In this document: piece after piece, positions 45,520-53,943 of the stretch
Position numbering within the stretch: the stretch's first letter is position 1
Layout: every line of letters begins with the position of its first letter
Origin: Hanleya hanleyi
Taxonomy: Eukaryota; Mollusca; Polyplacophora; Lepidopleurida; Hanleyidae
Length of the DNA: 64,000 nt
Reading direction: 5' to 3'
Assembly: GCA_036873755.1 (NCBI GenBank)
Contig: JAVTVY010020238.1
Coordinates: forward strand, 1-64,000
Translations under genes and position numbers: made by a program
The notes under the pieces: model-generated
Told to the model about the DNA's origin: nothing
Database searches by the model: none
The model's input: only the letters and a program-made list of their open reading frames with translations

Positions 45520-45741
45520 TGTGTAGGGTGGCATCATCCCCAAGTAGCGACGTCATTACTCCTAATATGGTTGTTGTATTGACCCAATATATAGGTCAGC
45601 CAATCAGTAACGCTCTTCTATGACACAGAATGTGTAGGGTGGCATCATCCCCAAGTAGCGACGTCATTACTCCTAATATGGTTGTTGTATTGACCCAATA
45701 TATAGGTCAGCCAATCAGTAACGCTCTTCTATGACACATTT
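45520..45741. repeat. 111-bp direct tandem duplication
   Basis: Two nearly identical units starting 'tgtgtagggtggcatcatcc' at 45,520 and 45,631. Confidence 0.9.
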
Positions 45742-45759
45742 AGAATTCAAAAGGTTTCG

Positions 45760-46640
45760 AGGTCAGTGACGTCTCGTTTCTATGAATTTCGAAGTGGGAA
45801 CGTAGAAATTGGTTTGGCGTAATGAAGATGATATCTGTCCAGTATCTTGCAGTCCTACATCTTGCATTTTAAGTCGTCATTTTGGCCGATTGGGAACCTG
45901 GTGCTTTTGCTTCCTAGCTATTAATCTAACACGTACATTAAGGTCGAATTAACTGTGGACGAACGTTATCAGGCGACATGTGGAAAGTATCGGGTTCATA
46001 CTTTGGCACATTCCACAATGGCTCATCCTCGCGAGCCAGTGTATCGATCGATGGGTTAGGATCGATACACTGGCTTGGTTAGTTACCCGTACGAGTTCTG
46101 GATATAAATTGGTCAAGGGGTTCCCTCAAAATCAACCTAATCAGTGAGTGCACTAAGCTAGCTGAGTAGATCAATCCGCTGCGAGGTATGAGATGTGACA
46201 GTTTTGAATAGCGGACCAAACTGCTTTGATGTCAAGCTGAAATCGACATCGGAAGACAAGGCAAAAACCGCAGGCTTGGGATATCACCATGCTAATTCAA
46301 AATAAGCGTGTGGGATGAAATGTACAAGATTGTATAATAATCGACTCAGGAACTCATACGAATCACCAAAAAATGTCCAGGTAAACCCTCTGCGAGGATT
46401 TAGGATTTTACCTGGAATTGTGAAGATGCAATGGTTTAGCTGCTGGGGATGGGATTGACAATATATTTCGTTCATCAAACCTGTGCCGTTGCGCTGAAGG
46501 TTATGGGCTCATAGCTTCTGCGGGTTCCGCAAGTATTATAGAAAGGACCGTAAAGGTCCCATTGACCTTTGACCTCAAAAATTTGCATATCGTGACCTTT
46601 GACAGCCAATCAGAAGCGAGTATTTTGACCTCGTCTGACT
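45760..46640. other. Non-coding DNA with a hairpin
   Basis: No gene seen. 46,035-46,074 is a hairpin with 15-bp arms (gccagtgtatcgatc and its complement). From ~46,600 'gccaatcagaagcgagtatt' repeats the start of the window (positions 11-30). Confidence 0.5.
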
Positions 46641-47220
46641 GTATGGAATGCATGTACTGACTTGGTTCTGGGTTTTTTCCATCCCGGGGAGTGCGCAGGT
46701 GTATGCCGTTACTTCCGGTCTGTGTGAATCGGGCGTGACCTGGGTATGGCAGACATGTACTGACTTGTATTTGGGTTTTTTCCATCAAGGGGAGGTCACG
46801 TGATCAGTTCAAGGTCATATTGAATGATAGGAATGCATATACTGACCTGTTCACCGGGGTTTACATCCGAAGTCATCCGGGTCCTTGTACATGTAGTGTA
46901 TTCATCTGGGTCCTTTTCTCATCCCGGTCCTTTTATCATCCGGGGCCTTACAATCATTGAGGGAAGAATCCGGGTCCCCTTACAGCTGGGTATTTTAGGG
47001 TTGACCTATATCCGGGTCCTCTAGCAATGTGTGTACTGAGTTGTATGGGTTCCATTCATCCTTTTACGGCATACGGGTTCTTGTACAGCCGGGTTCTTGT
47101 ACATACGGGTTCTTGTACAGCCGGGTTCTTGTACAATTCTTACATCCGGGTTCTTCATCATCCGGGTTCTTGTACAGCATCTTACATACGGGTTCTGCAC
47201 CATCCGGAGTCTTCTATGGT
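46640..47220 (+). repeat. Subterminal repeats before the CARD-like gene
   Basis: Contains 'gggttttttccatc' three times, 'taggaatgcatatactgacc' and, at 47,080-47,215, about seven ~17-bp units of 'ccgggttcttgtaca'. Parts recur at 3,650-3,760, 40,190-40,330 and 49,965-50,055. Probably the left terminal region of element C. Confidence 0.55.
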
Positions 47221-47224
47221 GGTG

Positions 47225-47233
47225 TATAAAAGT
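47225..47233 (+). promoter_or_regulatory. TATA box of the CARD-like gene
   Basis: TATAAAAGT followed by 'cggcgttttcatgggattg'; variant of the Polinton A terminal-repeat promoters at 20,627 and 31,947. Confidence 0.6.
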
Positions 47234-47388
47234 CGGCGTTTTCATGGGATTGTTTCATTCATTGGCCTGTCTACCTGACCAGTCTGAAGACTTACCTCAC
47301 CAGCCAGTCTGAGCCTACCTGATCACAGCAGCTAATACCAGTGCAGCCTGAAGACCTACCTCAACAGCACCTAATTGAGCCAACAGCC

Positions 47389-48451
47389 ATGGACTCATCT
47401 CACCGAGCTAAGCTTATACAGCACCGTGTCCATATCATTGATGACATTATGAATGTGGCCCAACTATGTGATCTGCTTCTGGTGGGAAACATAATCACCC
47501 GAGGAACACACCTTAGTCATAGACATCCCCGAAGAGAGTACAGGTAGCAAACGTACCCAGGAAGAGTCCTATCCATCTGCCAAACGTGCCCGCCCTCAAC
47601 TAACACCTTTAAAAGTGCCTCAGCAAGCGGATGAGCAGGTGCTACTTCCTATGTCTGTGCATCGGGTGATTGACATCATCCAGCAGGCCTACCAGACGGC
47701 CCAGATGAACACTTGGGAGCTCACTCCCTATTTAACTGTAACCGTGAAAGATGAGCAAGTGCACTTTAACGCATCAGCCTGGGACGACAAACCGCCTAAG
47801 CATATCGCTTTGACGTCTGAGCAATGGAAAAGAGTACAGGGATTGACACAAAGTCAAGTCATCGAGGCGGTCATTAAGGACCAGGGAAGCGACCAAGCGA
47901 AATTTTGTGTGGGGAACGATGTGTTCCTCTCCTGTTCTATGTTCAACAACATGCTGCTGGTACATATTCGTAAATGGAAGTTGAAGAAAGATACTACGCG
48001 TATTCCCTTACCTGAGGGAGTCACCCTGCAAATACTCGCGTGGCGGGCGCTTCAGGGTGTGACAGCCGAAATATATGAAGCTCTGCATGACCAGCTGTCT
48101 GAGTATATCTATAAAAAGTACATTGAATCCTTCCTGAATCATCTTAAACCTCGCATTCAACACGAGCGTCTCCACCAATGTACAGGCTGTCAGAACAACG
48201 GGCCGTTAGGCATGCATACGTGTCTGGACATCGTGGTACCGCCAGACGCGCTGATGACTGAGGCGCTACACGACATCGACAAGATGGAAATCGCGCGGGC
48301 ATTGGAAGCTGCCTGTCCACCGACAATTCCACGTGAGCAGATTGCTGCCTTCATATACGTGCACCAGGGAAATAAAGACATGGAAGACTTCAAGCAAGTC
48401 TTGTTGAAATACATGGAAGACTTCAAGCAAGTCTTGCTGGATAAATATTGA
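47389..48451 (+). CDS. CARD-like segment followed by two PC4-like domains and a Cys-rich tail, in two frames
   Basis: ATG 47,389 opens a 52-codon frame starting MDSSHRAKLIQHRVHIIDDI; the pattern 'L...R...I......L.D.LL....IT' resembles a CARD (compare caspase-9-type starts). It ends at TAG 47,545. The +1 frame, open from ~47,492 to 48,451, goes on with an acidic, then Lys/Arg-rich (nuclear-signal-like) linker. It then has two PC4-like units: one around 'PKHIALTSEQWKRV', the second 'FCVGNDVFLSCSMFNNMLLV' through 'GVTLQILAWRAL'. A 'CTGCQNN...HTCL' Cys/His patch and a duplicated 11-residue 'MEDFKQVLL..Y' end follow. The two frames overlap by ~55 bp: either a mutation split one gene, or a programmed shift joins them. 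AATAAA lies at ~48,584. Confidence 0.6.
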
Positions 48452-48674
48452 ACATTCAGACATTACCGTATTCTTACATTCTATGTTCATTCTATGTTCA
48501 TTCTACCGTCACGGTGACGCCGTATAACTCTATTATAAAATTTAACAGCCTACCGATAACCTTATGTTCATTCTACTGTGTTAATAAATATTAGAAATTC
48601 AACTCATGTGTGTCAGTGTTCACTCTATGCAAGGGGATGATGTGGGAGATGGTGTTGTGCTTTTAGTTAGAAAT

Positions 48675-48713
48675 CTCCTCTTTCGGGAGTATGGGTTGGC
48701 CCTGATAAGGGAC
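48675..48713 (-). terminator. Histone-type 3' end of the left RING gene
   Basis: 25 nt after the RING stop codon, the minus strand has a 6-bp stem, 4-nt loop structure (48,713-48,698; loop TATC, one mismatch), then 'aacccatactcc' and the purine-rich 'cgaaagaggaga' (48,685-48,674). Stem shape, flank and downstream element match replication-dependent histone mRNA ends. No AATAAA is seen in the next ~100 bp. Confidence 0.65.
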
Positions 48714-48737
48714 GTTAGGAAGTAGGGGGTTGATAGT

Positions 48738-49424
48738 TCACACCCGGAAGATTCTTCTCACTTTACATACGTTTCCCCGACACACAGGGCACCGTAAAGA
48801 CATATGAAAGTCTCCTGTCTCTGGGCAGTGGCAGCACCCCGAATTGGTTAATAAGGTTAGAAGACATGGACCACATATGGCTAGGTGTCCACACGGAAAG
48901 AAGGCGTACCCCGTCTCAACGTCCTGGCAAATGGGGCATGTAGATTTCCTTATCTCTTTATCCTGTCGGCCTTGGAATACAACGTTTTCCTCTTCCACTT
49001 CTTCAAGTTGTTCTCTTAGTCGCATCAACTGGTTCACCTCGGGTGGCGGTGTTGTTGTCACATCCTTTGTGGTTGTTGAGGTAGCCGTCGCCCCCGAAGT
49101 TGTAGTTGCTGGTACACCTATGCTGCGGGTGTTTAACCATCCCATTTGCGCAGGACGTGACGGCTGTACATCTTCTTCTTCTACTTCTTCTATGTCTGTA
49201 TCATCTTCGTCGGCGTCCATAGTGTCGTTTATCTCTATATCTTGTTGTCTGGCCTGCACCCGAAGCGTGGTCATTAGTCTAGGATCTGGTAGTCCATGCG
49301 CCAGGGCTTGGTCTTTTACAGCTTCAGCACGCTCCCTCAAAGCGTTATCGCTTAGTTCCCTCGCCAAAGCTTCATCAGTCTCTCCTATGTTCATTGCGTT
49401 TAACAGTGCACGTCTAGCAGCCAT
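48738..49424 (-). CDS. IAP-type RING finger protein
   Basis: 228 residues from ATG 49,424, intact. N-terminal helical part (1-65), acidic stretch (~68-85), Thr-rich linker, a coiled-coil-like segment (~132-155), then a C-terminal RING: 'CPICQDVETGYAFFPCGHLA', 'ICGPC', and after a ~18-residue Cys-containing insertion 'CPVCRGNVCKVRRIFRV'. The 'PCGH...C..C...CP.CR......R.F' layout is that of inhibitor-of-apoptosis RING E3 ligases. Expected role: ubiquitin ligase, possibly blocking cell death. TATA-like 'gaataaaaag' at 49,478-49,469. Confidence 0.75.
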   Translation of the reverse strand: MAARRALLNAMNIGETDEALARELSDNALRERAEAVKDQALAHGLPDPRLMTTLRVQARQQDIEINDTMDADEDDTDIEEVEEEDVQPSRPAQMGWLNTRSIGVPATTTSGATATSTTTKDVTTTPPPEVNQLMRLREQLEEVEEENVVFQGRQDKEIRKSTCPICQDVETGYAFFPCGHLAICGPCLLTLLTNSGCCHCPETGDFHMSLRCPVCRGNVCKVRRIFRV

Positions 49425-49984
49425 GATGTGGTTGGAATGAATGTGTGTAGCAGACGATAGACAGCCCGCTTTTTATTCTCTACCGTACAGGACCCGGCTG
49501 TGTGCGCGCGGACGTGAGCGAAATCGCCTCTGTCTGAAACATTGTCTGGGCCCGAAAGAAAAAATGGCCTGTGCTTTCTGCCAGATTAGAAAGCGGGCTA
49601 AATTTTCAATACACCAGAGTTGAGATCTGAAACAACTTTAAATTTATACCTTGGCAAGTTATTGTGTAAATCCTGAAAAATTCATAGGGCTAACGACTGC
49701 ATAAATATATTTTTTTATCATTTTCCCCGTTTCAAAGGCCCAATTTCACCTGCATGGATTTGTGAACAGTACGGTAAATTTGAAGTAAACGGGCTTACGA
49801 TCTAAAAACACTTGATGTGTCTTCCTTACCACGTTATAATGTCATTCTAAAAAAATTCGGAAGGTTTATAGATGGGAAAATGTGAATTTTTTGCTTCCAA
49901 TCTCTCTAGTGTGAAAACAGCCATTGATACCCATAGCTGTATTCGGTGCCGTACTCTAAACCCTGGGTTTTTTCCATCACGCAG
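49409..49984. repeat. Left arm of a ~570-bp inverted repeat between the RING genes
   Basis: Pairs with 50,086-50,660 at high identity; the ~100-bp spacer holds 'taggaatgcatgtactgacc'. Each arm includes the start region of a RING gene, its TATA-like box and ~500 bp upstream, so the two genes diverge from a palindrome. Confidence 0.9.
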
Positions 49985-50085
49985 AGATCACGTGAACAAG
50001 GTCATTTGAATGATAGGAATGCATGTACTGACCTGTTCATTCATCCGGGGACTTGTTTACAGTCGGTCTAGTGATCACGCGTTCG

Positions 50086-50660
50086 CCACGTGATGGAAAA
50101 AACCCAGGGTTTAGAGTACGGCACCGAATACAGCTATGGGTGTCAATGGCTGTTTTCACACTAGAGCGATTGGAAGCAAAAAAATCACATTTTCCCATCT
50201 ATAAACCTTCCGAATTTTTTTGGAATGACATTATAACGTGGTAAGGAAGACACATCAAGTGCTTTTAGATCGTAAGCCCGTTTATTTCAAATTTACCGTA
50301 CTGTTCACACATCCATGCAGGTGAAATTGGGCCTTTGAAACGGGGGAAATGATAAAAAAATATATTTATGCAGTCGTTAGCCATATGAATTTTTCAGGAT
50401 TACACAATAACTTGCCAAGGTATAAATTTAAAGTTGTTTCAGATCTCAGCTCTCGTTTATTGAAAATTTAGCCCGCTTTCAAATCTGGCAGAAAGCACAG
50501 GCCATTTTGTCTTTCGGGCCCAGACAATGTTTCAGACAGAGGCGATTTCGCTCACGTCCGCGCGCACACTGCCGGGTCCTGTACGGTAGAGAATAAAAAG
50601 CGGGCTGTCTATCGTCTGCTACACACATTCATTCCAACCACATCCTGGCTGATGCTAGAC
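50086..50660. repeat. Right arm of the inverted repeat between the RING genes
   Basis: Mirror of 49,409-49,984. At the gene edge the start codon of the left copy (atcATGgct) is changed to CTG here, followed by different coding sequence. Confidence 0.9.
50591..50600 (+). promoter_or_regulatory. TATA-like box of the right RING gene
   Basis: 'gaataaaaag' then 'cgggctgtc'; mirror of 49,478-49,469. Confidence 0.5.
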
Positions 50661-50674
50661 GTGTACTCTTCAAC

Positions 50675-51202
50675 ATGCAATATCTTGACGATGCAACAGG
50701 TGAATTCATCGATGTCGAAGTTTCGCAACAACACCAGCAATATCATGACGATGCAACAGGTGAATTCATCGATATCGAAGAGACCCCATAAGACAATAGT
50801 ACCAACGAGGTGTGGCTGGAAGAGATTATAGACAATCTGTTGAGAGACGACGAAGAAGAAGTAAAAGAACAGATGGAAGAGGGTGGGAAGGCTTTCACCC
50901 TAGTGCCGCAGCAGGAGCAACAGCAGCAATATCTTGACGACTACTGCACGGAAATAACAAGACTGCAAAGGGACACAACAGTGGGGGTGGTAAAGCAATT
51001 ATCATGTGTCAAATGTATTACCCACTACGCCAAATTCGCCCTATTTCCCTGTGGACACCAAGCGTTATGTGCCTCCTGTATCACCAAACTTGGAGGGAGA
51101 GCAAGTCCTACGTCCAGTTGCCGGCCCATCCCATGTGCATGCGTCCCACTGAGATGTCCCCTATGCACCAAGAGGAAGGAAGAACTGCTCCAATCGTTGT
51201 AA
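50675..51202 (+). pseudogene. Second IAP-type RING gene, broken by a stop
   Basis: The frame runs from ATG 50,675 (the ancestral start is lost) through two copies of 'YLDDATGEFID' / 'YHDDATGEFID', meets TAA at ~50,790, then stays open from 50,810 to 51,202. The rest holds acidic and Gln-rich parts and a C-terminal RING: 'CVKCITHYAKFALFPCGHQA', 'LCASC', a Cys-containing insertion, and 'LRCPLCTKRKEELL'. The RING ligands are all visible. The distal part could still be made from an inner start. Diverged strongly from the left copy outside the RING and promoter. Confidence 0.65.
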
Positions 51203-51218
51203 TCATTACAACTCGTAC

Positions 51219-51256
51219 GGCCCTTATCAGGGCCAGCCAATACCTCCGAAAGAGGA
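51219..51256 (+). terminator. Histone-type 3' end of the right RING gene
   Basis: 17 nt after the stop: GGCCCTTATCAGGGCC, a perfect 6-bp stem with 4-nt loop, preceded by 'ac' and followed by 'agccaatacc' and then 'tccgaaagaggagc' 13 nt downstream. Differs from the classic histone loop by one base (TATC for TTTC). Confidence 0.7.
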
Positions 51257-51598
51257 GCTTTCTAACTAAAAAGCACAAAAAACACAAGCGCCTACACCTG
51301 GCATACACCTAGGTAAATAACACCTAGTGAATGGAAACTTCCTACTAACACTATCTTGCACCCAGGTAAAAAAATATTAGTATGAATGCGAGGTACACAT
51401 TAATAATATACTAATAGATACACCGAGTATACCCGGAAAAAGCCGAGTGTAAACGTCTCTGCCCACACGTCCGTAAATTAGCACACGTGTCGTGGCGCAC
51501 TTTGAGGTGTGGAGATGGGTCATGATCATAGAATATGGAGGAGAGGAGAATGACATTTCTAGGGTCTAGTGTTATTTCAACGTTAGAAGTATTGGGTT

Positions 51599-51614
51599 GG
51601 CCCTGAAAAGGGCC
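51599..51614 (-). terminator. Canonical histone-type stem-loop
   Basis: Minus strand reads GGCCCTTTTCAGGGCC, the classic 6-bp stem with TTTC loop, with 'ctaaa' before and 'aaccca' after. No GAAAGA element is seen behind it and no recognised gene directly before it; it looks like a duplicate of the unit at 51,739. Confidence 0.7.
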
Positions 51615-51738
51615 TTTAGTGAGTGATTTTTGTGAGGAGGAGAGATTGGTAATCATAGAGGAGAGGAGATTGACATGTAGGGCCTGATGTTAATTTGAAA
51701 TGTGCAAGGTTAAAAAGTCCCTTTCGAAGGACATGGTT

Positions 51739-51754
51739 GGCCCTGAAAAGGGGC
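51739..51754 (-). terminator. Histone-type 3' end of the Gln-rich gene
   Basis: 15 nt after the stop codon the minus strand has a stem-loop with TTTC loop (one stem mismatch), then 'aaccatgtcc' and 'ttcgaaaggga'. Confidence 0.65.
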
Positions 51755-51768
51755 GTTGGAATGTTTTT

Positions 51769-52047
51769 TTACCCTGTTGTCTCAGGAGGGGCTTGCCTAT
51801 GCTGTTGTTGTTGTTGGTCCCGCTGTTCTAGCTCGCTGATGTCGATGAACTCGGGCTCATGTTCTTGTTCCTCTTCCACCAGGGCGTCGATGTCAATGTC
51901 TTCGGGGACGACTGGCTGGTGCTGTTGTTGTTGTTGTTGTTGTTGGTCCAACAGATCTTGCAGGCTGTCCAACCAGTCTTCCCCCTCCAGATCTTTCGGC
52001 GCCCTGGTCACCAGACGATGGAGGTCACCCCAGGCTAGCGGTGTCAT
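51769..52047 (-). CDS. Acidic, Gln-rich small protein
   Basis: 92 residues from ATG 52,047. Two poly-Gln runs flank an acidic core with 'PEDIDIDALVEEEQ' and 'EPEFIDISELEQ', similar to the 'GEFIDIEE' segment of the right RING gene, so it may be a related early gene or a RING gene without its RING. The same frame continues upstream past a TGA to ATG near 52,176, hinting at a longer ancestor. The DNA there includes two AAGATGG sites. Function unknown. Confidence 0.45.
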   Translation of the reverse strand: MTPLAWGDLHRLVTRAPKDLEGEDWLDSLQDLLDQQQQQQQQHQPVVPEDIDIDALVEEEQEHEPEFIDISELEQRDQQQQQHRQAPPETTG

Positions 52048-52239
52048 CTCCTTCGTGTTTTCTCTTGCCCATTTCTTGATCTCACTTAGCCAAAAACTCT
52101 TTCACGGCTCTCGCCAATGCTTTTCTCTCCTCCCTCTCTCTCCTCCATCTTGCCGCGCCATCTTGGCTACTCTTTTCATGGTGTCAATTTGGTCTTTGCA
52201 ATACAAAAGATTGTGATAGAATGTGCTCTTGCCCGCCTG

Positions 52240-52870
52240 GCTCGGGGTTCATATGCTCAATGTGATGGATGTCGATTGGCTGTCTAAAAGAGCGCGAGCC
52301 CCTGCTATTGGCTCCTCGTCGGGCAAATCTATTGGTTGAAATAACGGGTTCTCATTGGTCCAAAAACACGCACTCACAAAACGCTAGAATCCCACCAAGC
52401 TTTCAATAGCAATTTCCTAGGTTAAAATGAAGTCCTATACCCTAAACCAGGATGATGTCGATTGGTTGTCTAAAACGGACTGATTGGCTCTTGTTCGGCC
52501 ATGGGTTGAATGATCGTCTTGCCATTGGTCCAAAGTGTCTCGGCATTCTTCCTGGGTTAATTTACAATCCTCTTTTTAGGCTCAAGTTTTGTATACGGAA
52601 ATCCTAGGTTAAATGAATTCCTATACAAATAACATCACAAAACGCCAGAATCCCTCCAAGGTCTCAAGGACAATTTCCTACGTTAAAATGAAGTCCTATA
52701 CCATAACCCAGGATGATGTCGATTGGCTGTCTAAACGGGGGCTTAGCTCACTCATTGGCTCTTGTTCGGTCGGCATTCTTCCTGGGTTAATCTACAATCC
52801 TCTTTTTCTGCTCAAGCTTTGACTAGGGAAATCCCAGGTTAAATGAATTCTAATACAAATAACATTACAC
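52240..52870. repeat. 262-bp tandem duplication rich in CCAAT boxes
   Basis: Units share 'aaaatgaagtcctatacc' (52,424 and 52,686) and 'gatgatgtcgattgg'. At least eight ATTGG/CCAAT motifs occur. Lies upstream of the late genes; probably a regulatory region. Confidence 0.75.
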
Positions 52871-52971
52871 TACCGAATGATGACGGACTTTCACGAAGGG
52901 TGAGGAGCAATTCACAGGGTGTAGAAAAGCGCATTTCCAACCTTAAAACGGCGTAGATTCACATGGAGTAG

Positions 52972-53037
52972 TATAAAAGTGCAGAGCCCACTTGGGAACT
53001 CTAGTCTAGGATGACTCACATGGTGTAGTATAAAAAG
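52972..53037 (+). promoter_or_regulatory. Duplicated TATA promoter of the element C late block
   Basis: TATAAAAG at 52,972 and TATAAAAAG at 53,029, each within 'cacatggWgtagtataaaa'. The second is nearly identical to the PolB promoter of A (22,479). Confidence 0.65.
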
Positions 53038-53115
53038 CGCGAATCCTATTGCCCTGGCAACAGGTACTACTCTATATAGACCGGCCTCTCTAGCCGTTTC
53101 TTTTCATTGACCTCC

Positions 53116-53943
53116 ATGGCAGCGTATGGAACAGAGCTCGCGTTGTTCCAACTGACACGGAACGTCTACCTCATCGTCAATGATGATCACCGGCAGCTCG
53201 TGCAAGAAGAACCGCAAGAGGTGAACATTTTTTTATCGCTATCAGGTTGGTCTGTATTGACACGGTTGTTACAGGGAAAAGAGCCCGAAGTCGATTTCAT
53301 GCACGTCGGAGTCGGTGTATACATACGAAGTAGTGGTGATTCTTTTTTCCCCCGGTTGGAACAGCGTGGAGGTCTCCATATCCCACTTCGTCCGTCATTA
53401 TGGCTGGCCCTGAAAGCTGTACTCCCCGAGGTCGATGACTTACTGTACCGTGAAACTAAAGAGCTAGCAGTAGAAGACCCTGTCCTCTCCCGATGTCTCA
53501 CACCGGGCTGCACCCTATTGTTGTACCACAAACGCGTGGACGTCATCGATAACCGAACGGAATGTACATCCGAATCGCAGGTCTCTTTGTCACCAGAAGG
53601 ATGGACTCAATTCAAACGGGTGTTAAAGGGAACACTGGACGGTGATAGCATTCACCTGTGTGACGAGGTCTACATTTTTCGCGGCCCCTTTTTTGCTCGC
53701 CTCAGCTGTCTGAAGGGGGATCATTTTACCCTGGACCCCGATCTATGGACGGCCTTGGAACAAGTAGTCCCCATTGTCGATGAGGTACTATCTATAGGAT
53801 CCACACAGTCTAGAGTGTCAGTGTCTCATCATGAAGCGAACCCGGTGGGACACCCGCAGGAACACCCAGAGGGACACCCGGAGAGACACCCGGAAGGACA
53901 CCCGGAGGGACACACAGAGCAGCGATCGGTCGGGCCCCTCTAA
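53116..53943 (+). CDS. PC4-like protein with four tandem units (element C)
   Basis: 275 residues from ATG 53,116. Four similar units, each ending in a 'W..L..(V/L)' helix: ~8-50 ('LSGWSVLTRLL'), ~58-107 ('LRPSLWLALKAVLPEVDDLL'), ~130-175 ('LSPEGWTQFKRVL') and ~180-228 ('LDPDLWTALEQVVPIVDEVL'). Units 3-4 match the two-unit gene of A. The C-terminal tail has His-Pro-Glu-Gly repeats ('GHPEGHTEQ'). If the PC4 reading is right, the protein would act as two covalent dimers that bind single-stranded DNA. Overlaps the integrase start by 113 bp. Confidence 0.6.
   Translation: MAAYGTELALFQLTRNVYLIVNDDHRQLVQEEPQEVNIFLSLSGWSVLTRLLQGKEPEVDFMHVGVGVYIRSSGDSFFPRLEQRGGLHIPLRPSLWLALKAVLPEVDDLLYRETKELAVEDPVLSRCLTPGCTLLLYHKRVDVIDNRTECTSESQVSLSPEGWTQFKRVLKGTLDGDSIHLCDEVYIFRGPFFARLSCLKGDHFTLDPDLWTALEQVVPIVDEVLSIGSTQSRVSVSHHEANPVGHPQEHPEGHPERHPEGHPEGHTEQRSVGPL

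Noticed and set aside
48844..49440. Plus-strand frame of 198 codons opposite the RING gene
   Set aside because: Ser/Val-rich shadow of the RING coding strand; no motif.
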